DNA of 64,000 bases from Deltaproteobacteria bacterium (GCA_013151915.1 JAADHJ010000028.1:1-64000), one strand, 5' to 3'. Positions 24,400 through 32,651 are shown, numbered from the stretch's first letter. The notes: a model not told the origin generated them from the letters alone. Made by a program: numbers and translations.

Positions 24400-25467
24400 T
24401 TAAACGATCCACCCGCCCCCCAGCACATACTCCCCGTCATAGACCACCGCCGCCTGGCCCGGAGCCACGCCATGTTGAGGATCATCGAAGTCGACGGAAA
24501 AGGACCCGTCGGACCCGGCATGGATCCAGGCCCCCGCCGGAATGTGACGGTGCCGGATCTGCACCTGCCCTCGGAACCGACCTGAAGGCGGGGTGCCGGA
24601 GATCCAACGACCCCTCTTCGCCAATAAACCCGAAGATGCGGCCTCATCCCTTCCGCCCAGAACAATAGTGTTGGACTCCACATCGACGCGGACGACATAC
24701 AGCGGTTCTCTAGCGGCAATGCCCAACCCTTTCCTCTGCCCCACGGTGTAGCAGACGGCCCCGTCGTGCCTGCCGATCATGTTGCCGGATGTGTCCACTA
24801 CCGGCCCCGGCCGTATGCCGCCGCCCGATGATTTACGGATAAATTCCTTCAGTCCGCCGGAAGGGATGAAACAGATCTCCTGGCTGTCCGGCTTCTCATG
24901 GACCCGCAGGCCCAGGTCCCTGGCGCGAACCCTGACTACGTCCTTGCTCAGACCGCCCAGGGGAAACAGCAGACGCGAAAGTATTTTCTGGTCTACGGGG
25001 AAAAGGAAATAGGACTGGTCCTTGGAGGGATCCACTCCCCTTGCGAGGTGATATGAGTACTCATGGACGATCCTGGCATAGTGGCCCGTAGCGAGCATAT
25101 CGGCGCCTATGCCTCTTGCCTTTTGCAGCAGGTAGCGGAACTTCAGGTGTTCGTTGCACCATATACATGGGTTGGGAGTCCGTCCTTCAAGATAGGTCCT
25201 CACAAACGGCTCCACGACCTCGGCCATGAACTCCCCGCGCAGGTCCATACTGTAATGGCGGATGCCTAGAGAGGCGCATACCGCCCGGGCATCAGCCAGA
25301 TCCTCAGTTCCGCAGCAACCTGTCTCCAGACCCGGCACATCCTCGGCCCAGAGCAGCATGGTGACCCCGATCACCCTGTATCCTTCCTCAAGGAGGATGG
25401 CGGCGGCAGTGGAGGAATCCACACCGCCGCTCATGGCCACCATAACGGTTTCTTTACGGCGTTTCAT
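24400..25467 (-). CDS. mnmA: tRNA-specific 2-thiouridylase MnmA
   Basis: Thiolates U34 of Lys, Glu and Gln tRNAs using sulfur relayed from a cysteine desulfurase. The 355-residue product has the PP-loop SGGVDSSTAA, catalytic Cys in NPCIWCN and a second in SQEICFIPSG, and HYARI and GQRKGLGI. The ATG at 25467 is the only sensible start: the next base upstream but one begins hairpin repeat I, so there is no ribosome-binding site before it (upstream reads ACCCCATCAA). Genes for NifS and IscU lie just upstream in the same direction, which fits sulfur supply. Confidence 0.94.
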   Translation of the reverse strand: MKRRKETVMVAMSGGVDSSTAAAILLEEGYRVIGVTMLLWAEDVPGLETGCCGTEDLADARAVCASLGIRHYSMDLRGEFMAEVVEPFVRTYLEGRTPNPCIWCNEHLKFRYLLQKARGIGADMLATGHYARIVHEYSYHLARGVDPSKDQSYFLFPVDQKILSRLLFPLGGLSKDVVRVRARDLGLRVHEKPDSQEICFIPSGGLKEFIRKSSGGGIRPGPVVDTSGNMIGRHDGAVCYTVGQRKGLGIAAREPLYVVRVDVESNTIVLGGRDEAASSGLLAKRGRWISGTPPSGRFRGQVQIRHRHIPAGAWIHAGSDGSFSVDFDDPQHGVAPGQAAVVYDGEYVLGGGWIV

Positions 25468-25468
25468 T

Positions 25469-25623
25469 TGATGGGGTCGTAAAAAGGTCCATTCATGGCT
25501 TTTTACTCCACGGAAAGCGAAAAGTGTTATTTTCACTTTCCTCACAAATCAACAACTTGCGTTGCAAGTCATTGATTTGGGCGCCCCTTAGTGGACGCAT
25601 TGATGACTTTTTACGAAGTCATC
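25469..25623 (-). repeat. Five-hairpin element, full copy I
   Basis: Begins tgatggggtcgtaaaaagg 1 bp upstream of the mnmA start codon and ends cgaagtcatc. All five hairpins are present: HP4 GGAAAGCGAAAA with TTTTCACTTTCC, HP3 AAATCAACAACTTGC with GCAAGTCATTGATTT, HP2 GCGCCCCTTAGTGGACGC. It forms the leader of the mnmA reading frame. Confidence 0.88.
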
Positions 25624-25676
25624 TTCATTGGTTGGCAGGCAAATGTGCTGGATTCACTATCAAATGGGGGAATATA

Positions 25677-26054
25677 TTATTTTCCGTGCTTTTCCCGGTA
25701 ATCCTTGATGGCGGCATGAAGAGCGTCCGCCGCCAAGTTGGAGCAGTGCATCTTTATGGGGGGCAGGCCGTCAAGGGCCTCAGCAACAGCCTTGTTGGTA
25801 ACGCTCTCGGCCTCATCGAGACTCTTACCCATGACCATCTCCGTGACCATGCTGCTTGTGGCGATAGCCGAGCCGCACCCGAATGTCTGGAACTTGATGT
25901 CCTCGATGGCATTATCCTTGACCTTCAGGTAGATCTTCATTATGTCCCCGCAGGTTGGATTTCCCACTTCCCCCACCCCATCGGCACCTTTTATCTCGCC
26001 GACGTTCCTTGGGTTCCGAAAATGGTCCATTACCTTCTCGCTGTACATACCCAT
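25677..26054 (-). CDS. iscU: Fe-S cluster scaffold protein (IscU / NifU N-terminal type)
   Basis: A 125-residue scaffold on which [2Fe-2S] and [4Fe-4S] clusters are built with sulfur from NifS. Cluster ligands are in GNPTCGD, the central TFGCGSAIA and KMHCSN; the Asp after the first Cys is kept. Length fits a stand-alone IscU-type domain, not a full NifU. The ATG at 26054 has AAGGAG 6 bases upstream; the frame further up belongs to nifS. It comes 10 bp after nifS. Confidence 0.93.
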   Translation of the reverse strand: MGMYSEKVMDHFRNPRNVGEIKGADGVGEVGNPTCGDIMKIYLKVKDNAIEDIKFQTFGCGSAIATSSMVTEMVMGKSLDEAESVTNKAVAEALDGLPPIKMHCSNLAADALHAAIKDYREKHGK

Positions 26055-26064
26055 CCGGTTCTCC

Positions 26065-27246
26065 TTATTTGGCCTGATTGTACTGTTCACTCCACCTGGC
26101 CCCCAGAGGGGACATGGCCCTGAGCCTCCCGACGATGGACGGAAAGATATCCAGGAAAAACTCAATCTCCTCCCTGGTGGTTCCGCGGCCCATGCTGATG
26201 CGAAGGGTTCCCTGGGCCAGGACGGTATCGATCCCCATCGCCACCAGAACGTGGGACGGCTCGAGGGATCCGGAAGAACAGGCCGACCCGGTCGACACCG
26301 CCACACCCTCCATATCGAGGGAAAGGAGCATCGATTCCCCTTCCACCCTGCTTACACTGAGGCTGATGGTGGAGGGGAACATCCTGTCAGGACCGCCGTT
26401 GATCACGATGTCCTCTATTTTTTCGGTAAGGGTTTCAACAAGTCTCTTCCTGAATGTGGTCAACCGGCGGAAAACGTCCTCTCTCTCCGTCTCAGAGAGA
26501 AAGACGGCCTCGCCCAGGCCCACGGCGCCGGCAACGTTTTCGGTCCCGCTCCGCCTTCGCTTCTCCTGCGCACCCCCGATTATCAGGGGGTCGATCCTTG
26601 TTCCCTTCCGAATGTACAGTGCTCCGATGCCCTTGGGCCCGTAGATCTTGTGTCCTGCCAGGGACAACATATCCACACCAAGATCGTCCACTTTCGTGGG
26701 AAGCTTGCCGAAACTCTGCACTGCGTCGGTATGAAAGGATACTCCTGCCTCGCGGGTAATGGCGGATATTTCCCGGATCGGCTGGATCGTTCCCACCTCG
26801 TTGTTAACGTGCATTACGGAGACAAGGATGGTGTCGGGTCGAAGGGCCTTTCTGATCTCCTCGGGATCTACCACACCATCGGAGGCAACTGGCACATAGG
26901 TGACATCGAATCCTTTTTTAGCCAGGTATGAGGCCGACTGCATGACTGCGGGGTGCTCGATCATCGTTGTGACAATGTGGCCCTTTCGGGCCGCGAAAGC
27001 GACACCCTTGAGGGCCGTGTTGTCGCTTTCGGTCCCACCGCTGGTGAAAACGATCTCGTTGGGAGATGCTCCAAGCTGGTCGGCAATCCTGCTTCGCGCC
27101 TCGTCCAGGTGGACCTTGACCTCCTGGCCAAAGGAGTGTGCGCTGGAGGGATTTCCGAAAAGCTCCCCATAAAAAGGGAGCATCCTTTCCCTGACCTCCC
27201 GGCGTAATGGCGTAGTCGCATTGTGGTCAAGATAGATTCTCTGCAT
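26065..27246 (-). CDS. nifS: Cysteine desulfurase (NifS/IscS)
   Basis: PLP enzyme taking sulfur from cysteine for Fe-S clusters and tRNA thiolation. The 393-residue product has [11 protein letters not shown] at the start, FTSGGTESDNTALKG, HTDAVQSFGKL, the PLP Lys in SLAGHKIYGPKG, and the active Cys in STGSACSSGSLEPSHVL. The short Cys loop with SACSSG marks the NifS/IscS class. The ATG at 27246 follows GAGGAGAG; it overlaps the iscR gene end by 20 bp. Confidence 0.94.
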   Translation of the reverse strand: MQRIYLDHNATTPLRREVRERMLPFYGELFGNPSSAHSFGQEVKVHLDEARSRIADQLGASPNEIVFTSGGTESDNTALKGVAFAARKGHIVTTMIEHPAVMQSASYLAKKGFDVTYVPVASDGVVDPEEIRKALRPDTILVSVMHVNNEVGTIQPIREISAITREAGVSFHTDAVQSFGKLPTKVDDLGVDMLSLAGHKIYGPKGIGALYIRKGTRIDPLIIGGAQEKRRRSGTENVAGAVGLGEAVFLSETEREDVFRRLTTFRKRLVETLTEKIEDIVINGGPDRMFPSTISLSVSRVEGESMLLSLDMEGVAVSTGSACSSGSLEPSHVLVAMGIDTVLAQGTLRISMGRGTTREEIEFFLDIFPSIVGRLRAMSPLGARWSEQYNQAK

Positions 27247-27691
27247 TATTTCTCTCCTCGTCTTCCTCAAGATATCCGGCGTCCCGAAGGAGATCCGCCA
27301 GGGTAATCGAGTTTAAAAACTCATGTACCCTGAAAGAAAGCCTCTCCCACAGGTGGTGCGTGGTACAGTAGGGATATCGGCTGCATGGGTCTTCCCCGAC
27401 TGTTTCTTCGGTACACAGGAAAAGCTTCTCATCCCCCTCCACAGCTCGAATTACATCGCCTATAAGGATCTCCCCAGGGACCTTGTTTAGAACGTAGCCG
27501 CCGCCAGGCCCCTTCTTCCCCTTGACAACCCCCACCTTCTTTAACTGGTTGAACAGCTGCTCAAGGTAAGAGTGGGAGATCCCCTCCCGCGAGGAAATAT
27601 CCGACAACCTGACCGGTCTCCCACCCTCCGAATTCTGGGCCAGGTCAAGAAGGGCTCGCACCGTATAACTGGCCCGGGTGGTGATCTTCAT
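27227..27691 (-). CDS. iscR: Rrf2-family Fe-S regulator (IscR-like)
   Basis: A 154-residue winged-helix regulator starting [19 protein letters not shown], the family hallmark. HTH is near 29-50 ([19 protein letters not shown]), the wing follows with [12 protein letters not shown], and three Cys in [18 protein letters not shown] are the likely Fe-S ligands. Such proteins sense cluster status and control isc genes and cysteine synthesis. It lies between cysE and nifS and overlaps both, so autoregulation of this operon is likely. Confidence 0.92.
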   Translation of the reverse strand: MKITTRASYTVRALLDLAQNSEGGRPVRLSDISSREGISHSYLEQLFNQLKKVGVVKGKKGPGGGYVLNKVPGEILIGDVIRAVEGDEKLFLCTEETVGEDPCSRYPYCTTHHLWERLSFRVHEFLNSITLADLLRDAGYLEEDEERNNAENLS

Positions 27692-28443
27692 TTGGCGCCG
27701 GCCTTTTTGGAAGGGGACGGTTTTGTTGCCTCCTTGATGGACTTCTTCACAATATCGTCAAGTCTGCGACTGAGTTCCTCGAACCTGGACTGCTCCTGAT
27801 CTTCCTTCTCGCTGATGGCGTTCAGGCGTTTATGGAGAATGTTCACATGCTCCATGAGGCAGGTGAAAGCCTGGGCGACAGGGTCGGGCATCACCTGGTG
27901 ATCAAGGTCCACCTCACCGACTTTTCTGCCCTCCTTCACCACGATCCTTCCTGGGATTCCCACCACTGTGGAGTTCGGCGGCACCGCATTGACCACCACC
28001 GAGTTCGACCCGATACGGCTGTTTTCACCAACCTCGAATGGCCCGAGGACCTTGGCTCCCGCACCAACTACCACATTGTTCCTGAGAGTCGGGTGCCGTT
28101 TTTCTTTTTTCAGGCTCACCCCTCCCAGGGTTACACCCTGGTAGAGGGTCACGTTCTCGCCTATTTCCGCGGTTTCGCCGATAACAACGCCCATGCCGTG
28201 ATCGATAAAAAACCCCTTCCCGGCCCTGACGGCAGGGTGGATCTCAATGCCGGTCAGGAACCGTCCCACATGGGAGAGTAACCTGGCAAGAAAGAACAGG
28301 CGCCACTCCCAAAGGCGGTGGGAAATTCGATGAAGGACCACGGCATGAAATCCGGGGTAGCTGAAAACCACATCCAGTGCGCTCCGGCATGCCGGATCCC
28401 TCTCTTTGGCAGCCCTGATGTCGGCCTTTAACGTTTCAAACAT
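27688..28443 (-). CDS. cysE: Serine O-acetyltransferase
   Basis: First step of cysteine synthesis: acetyl-CoA plus serine to O-acetylserine. The 251-residue product has the short N-terminal helical region and a left-handed beta helix with [25 protein letters not shown] and [20 protein letters not shown]. The C-terminal 75 residues (helical, charged, ending [11 protein letters not shown]) extend beyond the usual core. It is the first gene of cysE-iscR-nifS-iscU, with a promoter at 28485-28513, and its stop overlaps iscR by 4 bp. Confidence 0.94.
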   Translation of the reverse strand: MFETLKADIRAAKERDPACRSALDVVFSYPGFHAVVLHRISHRLWEWRLFFLARLLSHVGRFLTGIEIHPAVRAGKGFFIDHGMGVVIGETAEIGENVTLYQGVTLGGVSLKKEKRHPTLRNNVVVGAGAKVLGPFEVGENSRIGSNSVVVNAVPPNSTVVGIPGRIVVKEGRKVGEVDLDHQVMPDPVAQAFTCLMEHVNILHKRLNAISEKEDQEQSRFEELSRRLDDIVKKSIKEATKPSPSKKAGAK

Positions 28444-28461
28444 GACTCTCTCCTATTCCTG

Positions 28462-28476
28462 ACTGGAAAATTCAGT
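28462..28476 (-). promoter_or_regulatory. Inverted repeat ACTG-N7-CAGT in the cysE leader, possible operator
   Basis: A 15-bp inverted repeat between the -10 box and the ribosome site of cysE (minus strand ACTGAATTTTCCAGT). The regulator encoded in the operon is of the Rrf2 family, so this could be its site. The match to known Rrf2 boxes is weak; short palindromes also occur by chance. Confidence 0.3.
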
Positions 28477-28484
28477 TATTGTGG

Positions 28485-28513
28485 AATCTAACTTTACTTA
28501 GGGATTTTGTCAA
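28485..28513 (-). promoter_or_regulatory. Predicted sigma-70 promoter of cysE-iscR-nifS-iscU
   Basis: On the minus strand, perfect -35 TTGACA (28508-28513), 17-bp spacer, -10 TAGATT (28485-28490). The start point would be near 28478, giving a leader of about 35 nt before the cysE ATG at 28443. Confidence 0.65.
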
Positions 28514-28605
28514 CTATTCCAGGGGAGAAAGTTCATTACGGTAGGACGTGTGTTTGGAAGTTGTGATAAAGCAGCCAGACCCCCAGACCATGGTTCATGG
28601 CTTCT

Positions 28606-28680
28606 TTCTGGACTCTGGACTTTAGACCCTGGACTCTGGACTCCGCGACTCTGGACTCCGCGACTCTGGACTCTGGACTA
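28606..28680. repeat. 7-bp tandem repeat array (ctctgga type)
   Basis: About ten units of the heptamer CTCTGGA or close variants (tctggactctggac, ccctggactctgg, ctccgcgactctgg). The register stays at 7 bp through most of the array. It lies in the cysE-to-HhH gap of 276 bp, where no gene is seen apart from the cysE promoter. Confidence 0.75.
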
Positions 28681-28719
28681 TTTTTAACCCGCCTCGAAAC
28701 TTGGGCGCGTCGCGCCTAA

Positions 28720-29286
28720 TCAATCCGCTTCGAGGTATTTCTTCAACAGGCGAAGCTTCTTCGCTCCTACCCCACGCACCCCGTCAAGTGAATCAACAGT
28801 CCTCGTCCGGACATTCCTGGAAAGGAAAGCATACATCCTCCCCGCAAGGACAGGACCCACCCCAGGTATCAGGGCCAGTTCCTCTTCCCCGATTGAGCTC
28901 AGGTCCATGGGTATCTTCCATACCCACCTTTCCACCTGGGTCATTGTGCGTATACGCCAGCCGGAGCTGCTCCGCCAGGCGACTCCAGCCCTGGGCAGGA
29001 CAAACCCGGAACACAATGGATCAACTTTAAGGCCAAGGGATAACACAGCCCCTTTAACGGTTGTTCCCGAGGGAAACAGGACCAGGCGGCCCACGGGGGT
29101 ATCAGTGGCATCGAGGATTCTTGTCTCCAGAGGCGGCGGCCACGGGTCCATGGCGGCAAAAGCGGCCTCGGGGGGGAAAAGCGGACGCCTGACCCACACC
29201 CCAAGCCTCCCTAACGTGAAAACAGCCAGAAAGAGGATGAGGAGCGTTCGCGCCCTTCCGCAGTTCCATCCATTGTCGGGATTCAT
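28720..29286 (-). CDS. Membrane-anchored helix-hairpin-helix protein (ComEA-like)
   Basis: A 188-residue protein with one N-terminal transmembrane segment (about 13-32) and a C-terminal pair of helix-hairpin-helix motifs: ELALIPGVGPVLAGRMYAFL and DSLDGVRGVGAKKLRLLKKY. A SLBB-like middle (VGRLVLFPSGTTVKGAVLSL) also fits ComEA-type DNA receptors for natural transformation. No other com genes are near, and the start is uncertain (ATG 29286 has no clear ribosome site). DNA binding is inferred from the motif. Confidence 0.75.
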   Translation of the reverse strand: MNPDNGWNCGRARTLLILFLAVFTLGRLGVWVRRPLFPPEAAFAAMDPWPPPLETRILDATDTPVGRLVLFPSGTTVKGAVLSLGLKVDPLCSGFVLPRAGVAWRSSSGWRIRTMTQVERWVWKIPMDLSSIGEEELALIPGVGPVLAGRMYAFLSRNVRTRTVDSLDGVRGVGAKKLRLLKKYLEAD

Positions 29287-29324
29287 GCCCAAGGGAAAGC
29301 AATATGGATGCCAAGGGGGTCCGG

Positions 29325-29370
29325 GGTCCAGAGTCCAGAGTCCAGAGTCGCGGAGTCCAGAGTCCAGAGG
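29325..29370. repeat. 7-bp tandem repeat array (gtccaga type)
   Basis: Six to seven units of GTCCAGA with one interruption (gtcgcgga). This is the reverse complement of the ctctgga array at 28606-28680. It lies upstream of the helix-hairpin-helix gene. Confidence 0.7.
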
Positions 29371-29411
29371 GCAACGTGCAGCAACGTCATTGCGGGGAGC
29401 AGCTCCTTAAC

Positions 29412-29444
29412 CAAAAAAAAACCGCCCCGTTTTATGGGGCGGCT
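29412..29444 (-). terminator. Rho-independent terminator of the respiratory operon
   Basis: On the minus strand: AAGCCGCCCC, loop ATAAAA, CGGGGCGG, then nine T. A GC-rich 7-8 bp stem with a T tract, 24 bp after the stop of the NrfD gene at 29468. Confidence 0.9.
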
Positions 29445-29467
29445 TGAATGTTCCGGCGGAAGAAGCT

Positions 29468-30682
29468 TTACTCTGTGTAGCCTTTCGAATAGTCCGCCGT
29501 CTCCTTGAGCTTCCTGGTCTGCTCTTCCGAGAATTTGAACATCGGCAGAAGCCACTCGGCAACGAAGATGAAAACAATGGGGACGATCATGATGAAGATA
29601 GCGGTGGTAATACTCTCCCTCCCGAACAGTTCCGGACGGTACGCCTGCCGCATGCCGGCCAGGGACTTCGAGATCATCTGACCCCCGATGACGACATTCC
29701 ATCTCATGGCAAAGACCTGGATAAGGAGAAGGGACGCTGCTGTGAACGAAAGGGTGTTGGCTACCTTATCGCCCATATTCCTGTCCAAAAGGACTATGAT
29801 CATGAGAAGAATGAACGGGATAAGCACCCCCATGATCATCTGGATACCGATATAGGAAAGGGCCAAGGGCCCGGTAAGCAGCTGCCGGATGATCTCCCAT
29901 TCCTCGGCTTTCTCATAAGCCAGGGTGATGATCTCCAGCATTTCCAGGGACGCGGTAATGATGAGAAACAGCCACAGCCAGCGAACCATGGTGCCGATGC
30001 ATGCCCGGTCGATGACCAACCCCTTGAGCTTCATCGCAACCTGATACATCACTATCAGGGCCGCGATTCCGGAGACAACGGCCGAGAATATGAAGATGAT
30101 GGGCATCAGGGGTGTGGACCACCAGGGATTGGACTTGAGCGCCCCGAAAAGGAATCCGACATACCCGTGGAGCAGGAAAGCAGCGGGAATACCGATGGCC
30201 GCCAGGAACTTGACCGCCCTCCTGTCTATCTGCTGGGCCTCCTCCGAAATATCGTAGACCCCAAGAGCCAGGAGCTTATAGATCCACTGTTTCAGGCCAC
30301 GGGACCTTCTTGCATAGGTTACGATATCCTTCCGGTACACCAGCCAGACCTCGAACAGGAGAATGATCATGTATCCACCGTAAAAATAACCGAATCCGGC
30401 CATGGCGGAGGTGAAGTTCGGGGTTATCATGACATTAATTCCCCGTAGCGGATGGCCCAGGTGGAGCAGAAGGGGCCATGTCGCCACGAGCAGAAATGCC
30501 AGGGAAGCTATGAGGGCAAACCGGGCAATGGGCTTGAGGGATTCAAACTCGAATACGTGGTAGAGGGAAGACACGATGAAGGCGCCTGCCACCAGCCCTG
30601 TGACATAGGGATAAAGGACGATCATCAACGACCAAAGGATGTGAAGGTCGTTGGGAAATACGTAGCCTAGTACCTCATGCAT
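29468..30682 (-). CDS. NrfD/PsrC-type membrane quinone-interacting subunit (module 2)
   Basis: A 404-residue protein with about ten transmembrane helices, of the NrfD/PsrC/HybB family that exchanges electrons and protons with quinones. It starts MHEVLGYVFPNDLHILWSLM; conserved features include LGHPLRG near 89 and a charged HGYVGFLFG loop. The start overlaps the FeS gene stop (TGATG) and has AAGGAGG upstream. With the FeS protein (30682) and tetrahaem cytochrome (31518) it forms a complete cytochrome/FeS/NrfD module, probably a quinol oxidase or quinone reductase facing the periplasm. No molybdopterin catalytic subunit lies in the cluster. It is followed by a terminator. Confidence 0.88.
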   Translation of the reverse strand: MHEVLGYVFPNDLHILWSLMIVLYPYVTGLVAGAFIVSSLYHVFEFESLKPIARFALIASLAFLLVATWPLLLHLGHPLRGINVMITPNFTSAMAGFGYFYGGYMIILLFEVWLVYRKDIVTYARRSRGLKQWIYKLLALGVYDISEEAQQIDRRAVKFLAAIGIPAAFLLHGYVGFLFGALKSNPWWSTPLMPIIFIFSAVVSGIAALIVMYQVAMKLKGLVIDRACIGTMVRWLWLFLIITASLEMLEIITLAYEKAEEWEIIRQLLTGPLALSYIGIQMIMGVLIPFILLMIIVLLDRNMGDKVANTLSFTAASLLLIQVFAMRWNVVIGGQMISKSLAGMRQAYRPELFGRESITTAIFIMIVPIVFIFVAEWLLPMFKFSEEQTRKLKETADYSKGYTE

Positions 30683-31473
30683 CAGCGGACCTCCTTGTCT
30701 AGTCCGATATAGTAGCATTTCGGTTTGGTCAACATCTGCGGCTGGAGAACACCGATCCTTTCAGTGTCAATGATATGCCTCACAGGATCATAGGGGTCCT
30801 TGACATCACCGAACATCCTGGTCCCGGTGGGACAGGCCTGGACGCAGGCCGGTCTCAACCCCCTGGAAATACGGTGATAACACCAGGTGCATTTGTCAGC
30901 CGTTTTAGTTCTGGGGTTAAGGAATCGGCTGGCATAGGGACAGGCCTGAACGCAGTAGCCACACCCCATGCACCGTTCGCCATCCACGAGAACCAACCCG
31001 TCGGGGGAGAGGTAGGTCGCACTGAAGGGACAGACCTGAACGCATGGGGTCTGGGCGCAGTGATTGCACATTTTGGGAACGTAATAGGCCTTGGACACGC
31101 CCTCGGTTCCAGCGGTGCTGGAGGGGAACCCGTAAAGGCCTCCATCGGGGGAATCAATCTCGACCGGCCGGTCGCGACCCTTCTGGTAACGCTCCACCCA
31201 GGTCCGGTAGAACTCGTCGGGCACATCATTTTCCTTCTTGCACGCCCTGACGCAGGACCCGCAGCCGATACACTTTTTCAGATCTATGACGTAGGAGAAT
31301 AAATGAGCAAACGGATCATACCCATCGGGAAAGCCCCCAGGCTGCATATCCGTCGCCGCCGATGCAGCTTTAAGTTTCCCCGGAGCAAAGAGGGAAATGA
31401 CGGACGACGTGGCCCCGACAATGGTAACACCGATCGCCGCCCGCAAGAAACTTCGTCTACTCAGATCTTTCAT
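30682..31473 (-). CDS. Tat-exported four-cluster ferredoxin subunit (module 2)
   Basis: A 263-residue periplasmic electron carrier of the HybA/NrfC/DsrO type. The twin-arginine signal is SRRSFLRAA (residues 5-13). Four cluster motifs follow: CIGCGSCVRAC, CNHCAQTPCVQVCP, CMGCGYCVQACP and CTWCYHR...CVQACP. It would take electrons from the NrfD subunit encoded right downstream and pass them to the tetrahaem cytochrome encoded upstream. It begins 45 bp after that cytochrome gene. Confidence 0.9.
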   Translation of the reverse strand: MKDLSRRSFLRAAIGVTIVGATSSVISLFAPGKLKAASAATDMQPGGFPDGYDPFAHLFSYVIDLKKCIGCGSCVRACKKENDVPDEFYRTWVERYQKGRDRPVEIDSPDGGLYGFPSSTAGTEGVSKAYYVPKMCNHCAQTPCVQVCPFSATYLSPDGLVLVDGERCMGCGYCVQACPYASRFLNPRTKTADKCTWCYHRISRGLRPACVQACPTGTRMFGDVKDPYDPVRHIIDTERIGVLQPQMLTKPKCYYIGLDKEVR

Positions 31474-31517
31474 GCCGACTCCTCGCTAATTGGATTCGCT
31501 GATAAACCCTGCCGGTC

Positions 31518-32030
31518 CTATATCTTGGGGTCATGAGGATCATGACATTCCATACACACGTTGGGACCAGGTTCGACGCCCATCTCCTTAAGGTGCTGGA
31601 CCACCTCAACTGTTGGAAAACCCTTGGGTTTTGCCGGCTGGGCATCGTGGCATTTGATGCACAGGTCCTGAGCGGAATGGATCTCCATTGGTGCGGTTCT
31701 TTTAAATTGGCTGGGATTTTTCATGAACGCCTCGATGCTGGGATAATCCACGTGAGTTCTCAATGGGCCGTGACATGTCTCGCAGTTGATGACCCGGTGA
31801 GGAGTCTTAGCGATATTCTTGACCCGCTCCGCATGACATGGAGCGCAGGACTCAGGTCCGATACCGTGATTGGGTACACGGACGTTCATCTGTTCGGCAA
31901 GGTTGGCCCCCCTGAAGTGGCCGTATTCCCCAAAGGTATCAGGCACCAGAAGCCCGCGGCCAAGCAGATATCCGAGGGAAAGTACGAGCAAGATAAGCAC
32001 GGCCCGCCACAAATGTTTGCTGTGTTCCAT
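31518..32030 (-). CDS. Membrane-anchored tetrahaem cytochrome c (module 2)
   Basis: A 170-residue protein: an uncleaved-looking N-terminal anchor (about 8-28), then four haem motifs CAPCH (62-66), CETCH (83-87), CIKCH (124-128) and CMECH (159-163). His residues at 55, 78, 93 and 118 could serve as distal ligands. It lies 33 bp after the 28-residue repeat protein and 45 bp before the FeS subunit. It is probably the periplasmic electron exit of module 2. Confidence 0.9.
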   Translation of the reverse strand: MEHSKHLWRAVLILLVLSLGYLLGRGLLVPDTFGEYGHFRGANLAEQMNVRVPNHGIGPESCAPCHAERVKNIAKTPHRVINCETCHGPLRTHVDYPSIEAFMKNPSQFKRTAPMEIHSAQDLCIKCHDAQPAKPKGFPTVEVVQHLKEMGVEPGPNVCMECHDPHDPKI

Positions 32031-32063
32031 TTTTCTGCCTTTCGCAACTGGGATTGATTGAGG

Positions 32064-32651
32064 TTATTCACCTGGGGGATGATTTTCATTCTCTCCATAG
32101 AGATCATCTGAAGAAAAAAGCCACTTCAGAAAACCCTCCCCGGCGAACCGGGTGGCGGAGGGAACCATAACAGGCTCTTCTTCAAGCCTTTCATCCGACA
32201 AAAGCCATCCGGCAAAACCGTGCCGGCCGAAACGGTTAACAGGGGGAACCACAGCAGGCTCTTCCTCAAGCCTTTCGTCCGACAAAAGCCATCCGGCAAA
32301 ACCGTGCCGGCCGAAACGGTCAACAAGGGGAACCACAGCAGGCTCTTCCTCAAGCCTTTCGTCCGACAAGAGCCATCCGGCAAAACCGTGCCGGCCGAAA
32401 CGGGCGGTGGGAGGAAGCATGGCAGGCTCTTCTTCAAGCCTTTCACCTGAAAAGATCCACCCGAGAAAGCTCCTCCGGCCGAAACGGCACTCACGTGGGA
32501 GGGCTTCCGCTTCGTAAGGGAGGGAATCCGGGGAAAGAACCCAGGAGACAAAACCGTGCCGGCCGAAAGGGGACCGCTTACGGGCGATGGGATTTTCCGT
32601 CTGAAGTTTCTCCGGTGAGAGTACCCATCGAATAAATTGAACTAATTTCAT
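32064..32651 (-). CDS. Protein of seven 28-residue RFGRHGF-WLLS-ERLEEEP repeats, function unknown
   Basis: A 195-residue protein made only of seven tandem units. The consensus is RFGRHGFAGWLLSDERLEEEP plus about seven variable residues. Unit 1 (MKLVQFIRWVLSPEKL...) and unit 7 (RFAGEGFLKWLFSSDDL...) are divergent caps; units 4-6 are nearly identical. Each unit has a basic, aromatic half and an acidic half with Pro, so it could form an amphipathic helix lying on the membrane or a protein-protein scaffold. There is no signal peptide, Cys or transmembrane helix. It sits between NrfD of module 1 and the cytochrome of module 2. The ATG at 32651 lacks a ribosome site; a TTG at 32675 behind AAGGAG is the alternative. 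No family recognised. Confidence 0.8.
   Translation of the reverse strand: MKLVQFIRWVLSPEKLQTENPIARKRSPFGRHGFVSWVLSPDSLPYEAEALPRECRFGRRSFLGWIFSGERLEEEPAMLPPTARFGRHGFAGWLLSDERLEEEPAVVPLVDRFGRHGFAGWLLSDERLEEEPAVVPPVNRFGRHGFAGWLLSDERLEEEPVMVPSATRFAGEGFLKWLFSSDDLYGENENHPPGE
32155..32447. repeat. 84-bp tandem DNA repeats within the repeat-protein gene
   Basis: The DNA coding for units 4, 5 and 6 (and in part 3) is nearly identical at 84-bp spacing, e.g. 'aagcctttcgtccgacaaaa' then 'gccatccggcaaaaccgtgc' recurs near 32190, 32270 and 32355. Identity at silent positions points to recent duplication or ongoing unequal exchange, so copy number may vary between strains. Confidence 0.85.

Noticed and set aside
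28606-28680. Heptad array as a CRISPR array
   Set aside because: Units are 7 bp with no spacers, and no cas genes are present.
32155-32447. 84-bp repeats as a CRISPR or regulatory array
   Set aside because: They are in frame as 28-codon units inside one open reading frame and encode conserved protein repeats.
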